DNA of 64,000 nt from Gynurincola endophyticus. GTDB taxonomy: Bacteria; Bacteroidota; Bacteroidia; Chitinophagales; Chitinophagaceae. A program made the position numbers and the translations under genes. Location of the stretch: NCBI RefSeq assembly GCF_003991195.1, contig NZ_RCWL01000003.1, positions 434,001 to 498,000 on the forward strand. The letters run 5' to 3'. Positions within the stretch are counted from its first letter, which is position 1, and each line of letters begins with the position of its first letter. The notes below the pieces were generated by a model. It was given only the letters and a program-made list of their open reading frames with translations, did no database searches and had not been told where the DNA came from. Below are positions 54,764 through 64,000 of this stretch, in pieces.

Positions 54764-56164
54764 ATGAAACAACTGGTTGCATCTATATTATTGATGGCTG
54801 TTATTTTTACAGGGTGCTCTAAATCCGACCCACCCTTGCCTGCAATTAAATTAGGATTCGAATCTGCTGCACAAGGTTTTGGTGATGTAGAGGAAGTTAC
54901 CGTGAAAGTGGTGATCGACAGAGCTAACGATGCAGATATCAATTTTGACATAGACGTTACACCTTCTGAGGTAAATTATAATGAGCATTTTACAACAACT
55001 CCTGCTGTAGCAGATGGTAAAATTAATGTAACAATTCCTGCAGGTTCAACAGAAACATCTGTTGTAGTGAAGAAGGCAGATGATCAGTTCTTTCGTGGAA
55101 CTGAATTCATCGACTTTACTGTAAAATCAATATCCTCTTCAGTAGTGGCTGGCGCAAATCCTACCCTTAAATTATCATTCGGTGCAATCGTTTCAACCGG
55201 CACTTCAATGAGATTGAATGGTGGTACCGGAGGGTCTTCGGCTATTAATTCAGTTTTTGTTGATTTCAGTAATAATAAACAAACTTCTGTACTAAGAGCC
55301 TCATGGCATCTTGCCTTTTACAGTGGAGATACCTATAATGTATTGTTGAATGATACCAAGCCTTTAACTGCAGTAGCTGTTAATGCAACTGATATACAAA
55401 ACTTTAAATTTGCAGATTTTACATATGCTGATTCTTTAGCACTTGGTTTCGGTAGTGGCACGTTTGAGGTTGTAGATAGCTATTTGCACGATTTTTCTAA
55501 AACAGTCATCAAACCTGTTGCTGAAAATACTGCTGAAAATAAAATTTATGTAATTGCTGACGCCGGATCTGCAGGTGCAACACCAACTGCTGATCAGCTA
55601 TATAAAGTGAAAATTAATCGTTCTGCAAAAGGATATACTGTTCAATATGCAAAAATTAATGAAACTACCATTAATACAATCGAAGTAGAAAAGAATAGTC
55701 AGTATAATTATCAGTTCTTGTCTTTTGCTGATAAAAAAGTTACGCCTGTTGAACCACAGAAATCTAAATGGGATATAGAGTGGACTTACGGTTTATATTA
55801 TACGAATTTTATGGGTACAGATATTCCTTACGCATTCTCTGACCTGGTATATACTAACCATAAAGCCGGAGTAAAAATTGCTGAGGTATTAAATACTACA
55901 GTTACTTATGAGAGCTATAATGCATCACATATTGCTGCTACAAACTTTAGCAGTGACAGAACACATATTGCATCTAAATGGAGAGTAACATCCCCATCAG
56001 GTACAGATCAGGTTGGTGTAAGAAAAGACCGTTTTTATGTAGTTCAGGATGCAGATGGAAACGTTTACAAACTTCTTTTTGTGAACTTCCACTCCACTGC
56101 AGTTGATGGTGGTGAAAGAGGATATCCGAATATTAAATATGAGTTAGTTAAACAAGCAGATTAA
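54764..56164 (+). CDS. hmuY: HmuY-family lipoprotein with N-terminal beta-sandwich
   Basis: A 466-residue lipoprotein (lipobox FTGC, Cys18). Residues about 25-130 form a Calx-beta-like sandwich (EVTVKVVIDRANDADINFDI, INVTIPAGSTETSVVVKKADDQFFRG). The rest matches HmuY-type haem-binding proteins with twin Trp-containing segments (SWHLAFYSGDTYNVLL; KWDIEWTYGLYYTNF) and the closing DGNVYKLLFVNFHS ... RGYPNIKYELV. HmuY takes haem from host or environmental proteins and passes it to the receptor. At 466 residues it is about twice the usual HmuY length because of the extra domain. Confidence 0.85.
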   Translation: MKQLVASILLMAVIFTGCSKSDPPLPAIKLGFESAAQGFGDVEEVTVKVVIDRANDADINFDIDVTPSEVNYNEHFTTTPAVADGKINVTIPAGSTETSVVVKKADDQFFRGTEFIDFTVKSISSSVVAGANPTLKLSFGAIVSTGTSMRLNGGTGGSSAINSVFVDFSNNKQTSVLRASWHLAFYSGDTYNVLLNDTKPLTAVAVNATDIQNFKFADFTYADSLALGFGSGTFEVVDSYLHDFSKTVIKPVAENTAENKIYVIADAGSAGATPTADQLYKVKINRSAKGYTVQYAKINETTINTIEVEKNSQYNYQFLSFADKKVTPVEPQKSKWDIEWTYGLYYTNFMGTDIPYAFSDLVYTNHKAGVKIAEVLNTTVTYESYNASHIAATNFSSDRTHIASKWRVTSPSGTDQVGVRKDRFYVVQDADGNVYKLLFVNFHSTAVDGGERGYPNIKYELVKQAD

Positions 56165-56166
56165 AA

Positions 56167-56994
56167 ATGAGAACAATTTTTCGTAATGTAGGATTGGTTG
56201 CCGCATTCTTACTGTTTGGCACCAATATTTTTGCACAACAACGTATTGTTTCTTTAAACGGAACTATGAGTGAAATACTCTGTGCATTGGGTTTGGAAGA
56301 GCAGATAGTGGGGGTGGATGTCACCAGCAATTATCCTGCTGTTTTAAATAGCAAAACGAAAGTTGGTTACAATAGAACTGTTTCGGCTGAAGGGATTTTA
56401 TCCCTTCGGCCTACTTTAATTATTGGAGCTGACAATGAAGTGCCTGCTCAGGTAATTTCTCAATTGAAGAATGCTAAAGTAAATATGTTCATTGGCCACC
56501 AGGAGTATAGTGTTGAAGGCACTAAGCAATTAATTGTTGCTCTTGGTAAAGCTACCAATACCGAAGAAAAAGCTAAACAGGTTGTAAAAGACTTTCAGCA
56601 ACGAATTGATCAACTCACTATTAAACCTAATCAGAAAAAAGTTTTATTCATCTATGCCAGAGGTGCAGGCGCAATGTCAGTAGCCGGTAAAAATACTGCG
56701 CTGCACAATATGATTGTATTGGCAGGTGCAAAAAATGCGATTGAACAAATCGACGGCTTTCAACCCCTCACTACTGAGGCATTGGTAGCAGCAAATCCGG
56801 ATGCAATTTTGTTATTCGACTCAGGCTTGAACAGTATGGGTGGAAATAAAGGATTATTAGAAGTTCCGGGTATTAAAATGACCAATGCAGGAAAGAAAGG
56901 AAAAGTGATTACGATGGATGGTCAACTGCTTTCGGGTTTCGGATTAAGACTTCCCGAAGCAATTCAATCACTTTATCAAAAAATTATTGAATAA
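56167..56994 (+). CDS. hmuT: Haem ABC transporter substrate-binding protein HmuT
   Basis: A 275-residue periplasmic binding protein (signal peptide about 1-24, ending FAQQ) of the cluster A-II fold: RIVSLNGTMSEILCALGLEEQIVGVDVTSNYP and RPTLIIGADNEVPAQVISQL, then KVLFIYARGAGAMSVAGKNTALHNMI. Lies 2 bases after hmuY and overlaps the permease start (TAATG). Confidence 0.9.
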   Translation: MRTIFRNVGLVAAFLLFGTNIFAQQRIVSLNGTMSEILCALGLEEQIVGVDVTSNYPAVLNSKTKVGYNRTVSAEGILSLRPTLIIGADNEVPAQVISQLKNAKVNMFIGHQEYSVEGTKQLIVALGKATNTEEKAKQVVKDFQQRIDQLTIKPNQKKVLFIYARGAGAMSVAGKNTALHNMIVLAGAKNAIEQIDGFQPLTTEALVAANPDAILLFDSGLNSMGGNKGLLEVPGIKMTNAGKKGKVITMDGQLLSGFGLRLPEAIQSLYQKIIE

Positions 56995-58052
56995 TGTTGT
57001 ATCAGAAGTCGTGGTATACAATACTGTTTTTCTGCTTGCTGATAGCAGTAGCTGTTTACTCGATCGGAGTAGGCGCTGTTCATATCACTCCTACAGACAT
57101 TATTAAGATTTTTAGCCAGAGCCTGGGTTTTGCTTACGGCGCTGATATTGATGAGGGATTAAAAAATATTTTTCTTTTCATACGTCTTCCCCGCGTAGTA
57201 TTGGGGATGCTGATTGGTGCAGGCCTTGCTGTATCAGGGGTAGCTATGCAAGGTTTATTCAGAAATCCTTTGGCTGATCCTACATTGATCGGTATTTCGG
57301 CAGGAGCTTCCCTCAGTGCAGTTTCTGTGATTGTTGTATTTTCTTCATTACCATTTTATAAAGCTCTTCCTGAACAATATCAGTATTACTTTTTAAATAT
57401 AGTAACCTTTATTGGTGCTGCACTCACTTCATTACTGGTATTCAGAATGTCGAGGGCAAAAGGAATTACGGTGCTCGCTACATTGTTGTTAGGAGGTTTA
57501 GCGATTAATGCTATTTGCCGTGCCAGCGTTGACCTGTTAACTTATATTGCCGATGATGCCCAGATCAGAAATGCAACATTCTGGTCGATGGGAAGTTTGA
57601 ACGGTGCTACATGGGTCATCGTATTATCAATTGTACCTTTTATTTTGATTCCTGTAATTGTTTTACCATTTCTCGGAAAAGCTTTAAATGCATTTGCACT
57701 CGGAGAAAAAGAAGCCCAGTTTCTGGGGGTGAATGTAAAGCGGTTGAAATTAATGGTAATCGTATTCGCTACAATGGCAGTAGGGGCTTCTGTTGCCGTG
57801 GCAGGCATTATTGGTTTTATTGGTTTAATTGTTCCGCATATTGTTCGTCGCATTTCCGGTGAAAATTATACGTTGTTATTAGTTAACAGTGCACTGTTTG
57901 GTGCAACACTGTTAACGCTTTCTGATGTGTTAAGCCGAACGATAATAGCCCCGGCTGAACTACCCATAGGCATTATTACTGCATTTATAGGTACTCCGGT
58001 ATTTGTATTTCTGTTGATACAACAGAAGAAACAATTAAAATTCAGTTTATGA
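56994..58052 (+). CDS. hmuU: Haem ABC transporter permease HmuU (FecCD family)
   Basis: A 352-residue inner membrane protein with about ten spans; IRLPRVVLGMLIGAGLAVSGVAMQGLFRNPLADPTLIGISAGA and IIGFIGLIVPHIVRRISGENY are the FecCD signatures, the latter including the ATPase-coupling helix. It overlaps HmuV by 4 bases (ATGA). Confidence 0.93.
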   Translation: MLYQKSWYTILFFCLLIAVAVYSIGVGAVHITPTDIIKIFSQSLGFAYGADIDEGLKNIFLFIRLPRVVLGMLIGAGLAVSGVAMQGLFRNPLADPTLIGISAGASLSAVSVIVVFSSLPFYKALPEQYQYYFLNIVTFIGAALTSLLVFRMSRAKGITVLATLLLGGLAINAICRASVDLLTYIADDAQIRNATFWSMGSLNGATWVIVLSIVPFILIPVIVLPFLGKALNAFALGEKEAQFLGVNVKRLKLMVIVFATMAVGASVAVAGIIGFIGLIVPHIVRRISGENYTLLLVNSALFGATLLTLSDVLSRTIIAPAELPIGIITAFIGTPVFVFLLIQQKKQLKFSL

Positions 58053-58879
58053 ATATAGTGGCACAAAATATCCACTTCTCTGTAGGAAAAAAGTCTATTC
58101 TCAAAGGAGTAAACTTTACTGCAAAAGCTGGCAAAGTGTTGGGTATACTTGGTCAAAATGGTGCCGGAAAATCGACCCTGCTGAATTGTTTGGCCGGCGC
58201 TCTTAAAGGGTATACGGGTAAAATTGCGATTAATAATATGGATATTGATCGGATGCAGATACAACAGCTGGCTAAACAAAGAGCTGTGTTGTCTCAGAAT
58301 CATTCTATTACACAGCTGTTTAAGTGCAGTGATATTGTGATGATGGGCAGGTATCCGCATTTCTCAACCAGCCCTTCTAAATTTGACATGGAAGTGGTAG
58401 AAAGAGCCATGTATGAAATGCAGGTGAATAAATTAGCCGACAGATACTATGTACAGTTATCCGGAGGTGAGCAACAACGTGTGCAAATGGCCAGGGTTAT
58501 CGCTCAGTTACAGAATAATCATTCCGATAATAGTACCCAGAAAAAAACAGGTGTTCTGTTACTGGATGAGCCCATTTCTAATATGGATATTCTTTTTCAA
58601 CATCACTCCATGAAAATGGCACGAAAACTGGCTAAAGATGGTTTAACGGTTATTGTCATATTACACGACCTTAATCTGGCCGCACAATATTGCGATGAAC
58701 TATTATTAATGCATGGAGGTGAAGTAGTTGAACAAGGTGAAATAGAACAGGTACTCACTCCAGATAATATTTATACCGCTTATGGTATTAATATAAAAGT
58801 GTTAAAGACAGTTGAACACCCTTATCCTATTATGGTACCTGTTATGAATGAATATACTACACAATCAATTAAAATATAG
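58049..58879 (+). CDS. hmuV: Haem ABC transporter ATPase HmuV
   Basis: A 276-residue ATPase: Walker A GQNGAGKST, Q-loop SQNHS, signature LSGGEQQRVQMARVIAQL, Walker B VLLLDEPISNMD, switch His ILHDLNLAAQYCDEL. Insert NNHSDNSTQKK between signature and Walker B is typical of HmuV. Coupled to hmuU. Confidence 0.93.
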   Translation: MNIVAQNIHFSVGKKSILKGVNFTAKAGKVLGILGQNGAGKSTLLNCLAGALKGYTGKIAINNMDIDRMQIQQLAKQRAVLSQNHSITQLFKCSDIVMMGRYPHFSTSPSKFDMEVVERAMYEMQVNKLADRYYVQLSGGEQQRVQMARVIAQLQNNHSDNSTQKKTGVLLLDEPISNMDILFQHHSMKMARKLAKDGLTVIVILHDLNLAAQYCDELLLMHGGEVVEQGEIEQVLTPDNIYTAYGINIKVLKTVEHPYPIMVPVMNEYTTQSIKI

Positions 58880-58884
58880 AACTT

Positions 58885-59919
58885 ATGAACATCAATACAC
58901 AGATGTCAATCAAAGACAATTATTTGTCTTACAAAAAAGAAAATCCTAAAAAAAGAATCCGGGATATTTCGAAAGCAATAGGTGTAACAGAAGCCGAAGT
59001 GCTGCATTCTTTTTCTGGCAGTAGTGTAATGCCTTTGAAAAATGATTTCAAAGCATTGTTTGAACGTTTACATGAATTAGGAAAAGTAATGGTGCTTACA
59101 AGAAATGAATCTTGTGTACATGAACGTAAAGGTGTTTTTGAGAAAGTTGAAGTTACTAATCCACATGTTGGAATCGTAGTAGGAGAAGATATCGATTTAC
59201 GTATGTTTTTTTACTGCTGGTCATTTGCTTATGCAGTGTTTGATAACGAAGAGGCCGGCCTGAAAAAATCAATTCAGATATTCGACAAATGGGGAAATGC
59301 AATCGTTAAAATATATCCGCAGGCAGAAGCAAATCAGGAGGCTTATGATTCATTAGTGAGAGATTTTCAGCAAGCTGAACTAAATCATGAAATTACAGTT
59401 GCTGAAAAACAGGCGCTGCAGTATGCAGATCCTTCAACAGTTGATATTGCAGCTTTCCAGCAAGAATGGGCTGCTTTAAAAGATACACATGATTTTTTCC
59501 CGATGATGAAGAAATATAAACTTTCACGTATTGATGCTATTCGAAATGGTGGCAGTTTCGTAAAGAAAGTACAGAACACGGCTGCTGCTGACCTATTGAA
59601 ATCGGCTGCAGCAAGCGGGCTGGAAATCATGGTGTTTGTTGGAAATGACGGTATGATTCAGATTCACACTGGCAAGGTTGAAAAAATTCTTGATATACCT
59701 GAATGGGTAAATGTTATGGATAAAGATTTTAACCTGCATTTACGCACTACACATATCCATGAAACTTATATGGTAAAGAAACCTACAGAAGATGGTGTTG
59801 TGCATTCTGTAGAATGTTTTGATGCAGAAGGAACACTTATTGTGCAATTCTTTGGTAAAAGAAAGCCTGGTAAACCTGAGTTGACAGAGTGGACAAGCTA
59901 TGCGTTGTCATTAAGTTAA
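58885..59919 (+). CDS. hmuS: HmuS/ChuS-type haemin-degrading factor
   Basis: A 344-residue cytoplasmic protein with the duplicated HemS fold: first half LGKVMVLTRNESCVHERKGVFEKVEV and AYAVF, second half SGLEIMVFVGNDGMIQIHTGKVEKI and LHLRTTHIHETYMVKKPTEDG, both with the usual hydrophobic core. Members bind and break down haem taken up by HmuTUV to release iron. It is the last gene of the operon, 5 bases after hmuV, with a terminator following. Confidence 0.92.
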   Translation: MNINTQMSIKDNYLSYKKENPKKRIRDISKAIGVTEAEVLHSFSGSSVMPLKNDFKALFERLHELGKVMVLTRNESCVHERKGVFEKVEVTNPHVGIVVGEDIDLRMFFYCWSFAYAVFDNEEAGLKKSIQIFDKWGNAIVKIYPQAEANQEAYDSLVRDFQQAELNHEITVAEKQALQYADPSTVDIAAFQQEWAALKDTHDFFPMMKKYKLSRIDAIRNGGSFVKKVQNTAAADLLKSAAASGLEIMVFVGNDGMIQIHTGKVEKILDIPEWVNVMDKDFNLHLRTTHIHETYMVKKPTEDGVVHSVECFDAEGTLIVQFFGKRKPGKPELTEWTSYALSLS

Positions 59920-59935
59920 TTATAATTTTACATTT

Positions 59936-59975
59936 AAAAGGTCGGTACTTGTATTAAAGTATCGGCCTTTTTTTG
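59936..59975 (+). terminator. Rho-independent terminator after hmuS
   Basis: AAAAGGTCGGTACTT (59936-59950) pairs with AAGTATCGGCCTTTT (59957-59971), two non-Watson-Crick positions being G-U, and is followed by a T run to 59974. Confidence 0.85.
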
Positions 59976-60148
59976 TTTTACGGTTATGGTAGGTTGGTAT
60001 ATGTCAATTGAATTTAAAAAAATTATTGTAAATTATTGACTATCTGCACTTTTAGCAGAAGTGGTTGTTTTGTGCACTATTATGCATTTTTGTGAATACT
60101 TTTCTTCAAATATTCGATTATGGTTTTGCGTTATTATGTAAAGAATAT

Positions 60149-62278
60149 ATGAAGAAATTATTATTTTGTTTTATGTTGCTGGTTGGCTCAATGTGGGCTA
60201 TGGCTGGTTCAGTTACAGAGCAGGGAAAGTTTTATTATTCCGATTCTGTAAAAATTATCAATGCGCCGGAAGATTTACGTACAATTCCAGCTACTCCGAA
60301 TACTCTTTATATTACCTATCAGGGGGATGTTTTTTTTCACGACTTATCTAATACTAATGCAGATAATGGTTATACCATAATTGTAAATCATTTAAATCAG
60401 CGTTTCCGGAAAAAATTGGAAAACTATATTTATCCGGAATGGTTTGGTGCAAAAGGTGATGGCGTTTCAGACGATGCTATTGCTTTTAATAAAATGTTTA
60501 AGTTCTTAGAATTGATGAATCCGGCCCCTACCTATCGTGTTTTTAAGGTTGGCTTTCAGTCGGGATCATATTTAATAAATGATACCGTTCATCTACCGCA
60601 TAGGATAGGAAAAGTTAATTATGTACCGAATACTCTTCTTATTGATGGTTATGGTGTTGTGTTGAGAACTACTCAACCGGGAAATGTGATTTTCTATCGA
60701 AGCTTTCAGAATTTTGATCAGGCTAATTCTATTATAAGCGATCATCGTCTGATTCTGCAGGGATTAAGTTTTGTGGGACCAGGAGTTATTGATATTGGTT
60801 CGAAGGCATTGGATATAGGTGCTTATTATGGTGCAAGTTTTAAAGACATATATGTATCTCGCTTTGATACCGGATTTGTATCAAGATTTATGGTGAAATG
60901 CAAGTTTGATAATATTTTGTTTAATCAGAACAGATCAGTTGCATTAGTGGGAGCGTCTTACAGAGATGTGTTACCTGGTGCTACAGTCATGAACTCATCT
61001 TTTAATAGCAATACAATTTCTAATATCAGAAATTATGCTTTGCAGGGTTCTTTTGCTTCTGTAATTCTATTGGGCACAGATCAGACACTTATAGAAAACT
61101 CAGTATTTGAAGGAGATAAACCGACTTATCATATTTATATGGATGATCAGAGTAATACTGGTCAGGTGATTACAAAAATCGAAAGAATATGGTTTGAGTC
61201 TAAGAATGGTCTTGATCCTGAAACATTAATGTACTTGAAGTTCCGCGGAACTCTTCTTTTATCGGAAATTCAGCGCACCCACCCTGATGTTCTTTTTATG
61301 GCAGACCTGGCACCGGGTGCCATTCTTAGAATTGAAAATATACCTCATATGGGTGGGAATGTGGAAAAGCCTTTTGTATGGTTGAGCAATCCTACGGGAA
61401 GAAAGTTAGAAGTTAAAAACGTTGCTAATTCTGAGTGGTTTTTGGATACTTCAAAATATGTAGGCCAACCTCCACAGAATTCGGTGATTGATAGATGGCT
61501 TCCTGCTAATAGTGGTTATCAAACTATTTATAATGGTAATCCTTCCTTTTTGGTAAACCCTAATGAACCGCCAAGTTCAAGAGTGGTAAGTGTATCGGGA
61601 ACTTATCTTTATGATGTAGATAATGTTTATGATATTGGGCAGAGGGCAGCAATTTTACGAAGGCCAAGAAGAGCTTTGATAGGGACAGGTGGTTATGGGG
61701 CTCAAATCAATAATAATGCTGGAGGTTTTTGGTTTTATAAAGTAAATGGAGATGGTTCTTATACAGAAAATGTAGCTGCCGCATGGAGGGCAAGAAATGA
61801 TTCGGTTACTTACATATTTGGATCAACCGGAGGTTTCGATTTACCGAGAGGAACAACTCTTCAAAGATCAATTAACTATGCAGGTCGTTTCAGATGGAAT
61901 ACAGATTCGAGTAAAATAGAAGTGAATAATGGTACCCGCTGGTTGAATGTATTAACAAACCTGGAAGTAAATCGTGATACGATCGCTAACGTTGCGTCTA
62001 CTTTTTTGCCTTTGCAATTGACGAGCACATACACTGCGATGGCGGCGGATGCTACAAAAATGATATTTATAGATGCGGCTACAAGCTTAGTGAATTTGAA
62101 TATTAACCCTGCGGTCTTTGCTAACAGAACTATTCAGGTATTTTGTAAAAATGCCAGTTTTACCGCCAGAATAAATCCAACTACAGGAAGTATTAACGGA
62201 GCTGCGAATTATGATATGGCATTAAATGAATATGTAAAAGTTTATTCAGACGGAACAAATCTTTATATTTTGAAGTAA
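60149..62278 (+). CDS. Secreted pectate-lyase-3-type beta-helix protein with tail-fibre-like C-terminus
   Basis: A 709-residue exported protein from the ATG at 60149, which gives a normal signal peptide (KKLLFCFMLLVGSMWAMA); the frame is open upstream to 60065 but lacks such a signal. YPEWFGAKGDGVSDDAIAFNKMF (near residue 95) is the conserved opening of pectate-lyase superfamily right-handed beta-helices, followed by about 300 residues of helix. The C-terminal 230 residues (GRFRWNTDSSKIEVNNGTRWLN; INPTTGSINGAANYDMALNEYVKVYSDGTNLYIL) look like the repeats and caps of tail-fibre or adhesive appendage proteins. No catalytic assignment can be made. It is monocistronic with terminators on both sides. 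Confidence 0.7.
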   Translation: MKKLLFCFMLLVGSMWAMAGSVTEQGKFYYSDSVKIINAPEDLRTIPATPNTLYITYQGDVFFHDLSNTNADNGYTIIVNHLNQRFRKKLENYIYPEWFGAKGDGVSDDAIAFNKMFKFLELMNPAPTYRVFKVGFQSGSYLINDTVHLPHRIGKVNYVPNTLLIDGYGVVLRTTQPGNVIFYRSFQNFDQANSIISDHRLILQGLSFVGPGVIDIGSKALDIGAYYGASFKDIYVSRFDTGFVSRFMVKCKFDNILFNQNRSVALVGASYRDVLPGATVMNSSFNSNTISNIRNYALQGSFASVILLGTDQTLIENSVFEGDKPTYHIYMDDQSNTGQVITKIERIWFESKNGLDPETLMYLKFRGTLLLSEIQRTHPDVLFMADLAPGAILRIENIPHMGGNVEKPFVWLSNPTGRKLEVKNVANSEWFLDTSKYVGQPPQNSVIDRWLPANSGYQTIYNGNPSFLVNPNEPPSSRVVSVSGTYLYDVDNVYDIGQRAAILRRPRRALIGTGGYGAQINNNAGGFWFYKVNGDGSYTENVAAAWRARNDSVTYIFGSTGGFDLPRGTTLQRSINYAGRFRWNTDSSKIEVNNGTRWLNVLTNLEVNRDTIANVASTFLPLQLTSTYTAMAADATKMIFIDAATSLVNLNINPAVFANRTIQVFCKNASFTARINPTTGSINGAANYDMALNEYVKVYSDGTNLYILK

Positions 62279-62283
62279 AGTTT

Positions 62284-62327
62284 ATCAAACAAAGAAGCCT
62301 GCGTTTATACAGGCTTCTTTGTTTGAT
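62284..62327. terminator. Bidirectional terminator between the beta-helix gene and hemL
   Basis: An 18-bp perfect stem (62284-62301 with 62310-62327; core AAAGAAGCCTG / CAGGCTTCTTT) with an 8-base loop lies between the convergent genes. Confidence 0.85.
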
Positions 62328-62330
62328 GTT

Positions 62331-63607
62331 TTACAGACTTCTGTCTATTGCGTTAATTGTATCTTCTATATCCTGTTCGCTTAATGCATCATTCAGAAAC
62401 CAGCTTTCGAATGCCGATGGCGGTAAATAGATACCGCTGTTCAGTAGTTTGTGGAATAAAGTATTGAACAGTGTTGTGTTAGAGCGTGCTGCGCCTCCAA
62501 AGTCAGTAACTTTTTCTTCTGTGAAGAAAATACTAATCATTGATCCGAGCTGATTAATGGTATACGGAATCTTTTTAGATTTTAGTACTTCGTCGATTCC
62601 CTGTTTCAGGCGTTTCGTTTTATTCTCTAATGAGGTGTATATTTCAGCACGTGATTTCAGCTCGTTCAACAGCGTGTATCCTGCAATCATGGCTAAAGGA
62701 TTACCGCTTAATGTACCAGCCTGATAAACGCTTCCTAATGGCGCTATGCACTCCATTATTTCGCGTTTGCCTCCAAAAGCACCAACAGGCATTCCGGCCC
62801 CGATTACTTTACCATAGGTTACTAAATCGGCTTTTACATTTAATTTTTCCTGGGCTCCACCTTTGGCTAAGCGGAATCCGGTCATTACTTCATCAAAAAT
62901 GAAAACAATATTTTCTGCATCACAAATTTCTCTGATACCTTCTAAGAAACCCGGCTCAGGAAGAACGCATCCCATATTACCGGCCACCGGCTCTATGATG
63001 ATAGCCGCAACTTCGCCCTTATTTTTTTCAACGAGTTGTTGTACCGCAGCAAGATCATTATAAGCACAGGTTAATGTGTCGGCAGCAACACCTGCCGTTA
63101 CACCCGGAACTGTCTGAATATTCAGTGTTGCCAAACCACTACCGGCTTTTACAAGAAACGAATCTGCATGACCGTGGTAGCAACCCTCAAATTTGATAAT
63201 TTTATTTTTTCCGGTATATCCTCTGGCTAAACGAACTGCACTCATGCAGGCTTCGGTACCGCTACTCACCATTCTGATCAGATCAACATTCGGAACCATC
63301 GATATAATGAGTTCGGCCATTTCTATTTCCAGTTCAGTAGGCGCCCCAAATGATGTAGATAGTAAGGCTTTTTCCTGAATAGCTTTTACCACCGGTTCAT
63401 ATGCATGTCCTAAAATTAAAGGGCCCCATGATGCAATATAATCGATGTAGCGATTTCCGTCTGCGTCATATAAGTAGGCACCTTTTGCTTTTTGCATGAA
63501 AATGGGATCTCCCCCCACGCTTTTAAAAGCACGAACAGGTGAATTTACACCACCGGGAATAGATTTTTGTGCCCGTGCAAATAAGTCAATACTTTTCTGA
63601 ATAGACA

Positions 63608-63608
<1 letters not shown>
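62331..63608 (-). CDS. hemL: Glutamate-1-semialdehyde 2,1-aminomutase
   Basis: A 425-residue class III PLP enzyme making 5-aminolevulinate, the first committed haem precursor of the C5 pathway. [18 protein letters not shown] at the N-terminus, [54 protein letters not shown] and the Schiff-base Lys in [19 protein letters not shown] are intact. The ATG overlaps the hemB stop (TAATG), so hemB and hemL are coupled. Also lies next to the haem uptake operon, on the opposite strand. Confidence 0.97.

Positions 63609-64000
<392 letters not shown>

Noticed and set aside
60149-62278. Remnant prophage because of the tail-fibre-like domain
   Set aside because: No other phage gene, integrase or att site nearby, and the protein has a secretion signal.

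Overview
The window is about 64 kb of AT-leaning chromosomal DNA (roughly 40% GC by eye) from a member of the Bacteroidota, most likely the Chitinophagaceae. The pointers are SusC-era TonB receptors with carboxypeptidase-regulatory-like N-termini, a UpxY/NusG-type regulator in a capsule operon, the long (664-residue) IspG, a BatB/BatC pair, an HmuY-type lipoprotein, and repeated TAnnTTTG promoter boxes, the -7 element of the Bacteroidota sigma factor, placed just in front of start codons. The family assignment is inference; no rRNA, tRNA, insertion sequence, integrase or CRISPR array was found.

Positions 1-12,246 are mostly minus-strand housekeeping: a lipid A-type acyltransferase (partial), an AmgK-like amino-sugar kinase fused to a RapZ C-terminal domain followed by MurU (cell-wall sugar recycling), NadB, a divergent galactose pair (mutarotase and galactokinase), IspG, BatC/BatB, a class D beta-lactamase and an amidohydrolase. 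Positions 12,341-20,772 run on the plus strand: the fused acyl-CoA mutase IcmF, an outer-membrane beta-barrel receptor, an amidase lipoprotein and dGTPase.

Positions 20,773-26,155 hold a DNA-damage-flavoured block. UmuC and a UmuD homologue that has lost both catalytic residues (Ser to Ala, Lys to Arg) face an unknown 124-residue protein and a PA0069-type radical SAM protein across a short region carrying a perfect 17-bp palindrome. Small and membrane proteins of unknown role follow.

Positions 26,462-52,245 form a single-direction exopolysaccharide/capsule locus of 23 genes. It has a long leader with a terminator-like hairpin, a serine-acetyltransferase-type sugar acetyltransferase, a UpxY/NusG antiterminator, Wza-like and Wzc-like export proteins (the kinase carries a (Gly-Tyr)8 tail), and a translationally coupled cassette HTTM protein / SDR / ATP-grasp / HAD / NeuD-like acetyltransferase / DegT aminotransferase. 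These are followed by a flippase, a WecF-like transferase, several GT2/GT4 glycosyltransferases, a large unknown secreted protein, a Wzy-like polymerase, Gmd and Fcl for GDP-L-fucose, and a CpsB/YwqE-type phosphatase that would reset the kinase.

Positions 52,671-59,919 are a complete haem uptake operon: TonB receptor, HmuY-like lipoprotein, HmuT, HmuU, HmuV and HmuS, preceded by a 425-bp region with strong inverted repeats. A secreted beta-helix protein with a tail-fibre-like C-terminus (60,149-62,278) and the haem biosynthesis genes hemL and hemB (minus strand, hemB running off the end) close the window, so haem import and haem synthesis lie side by side.
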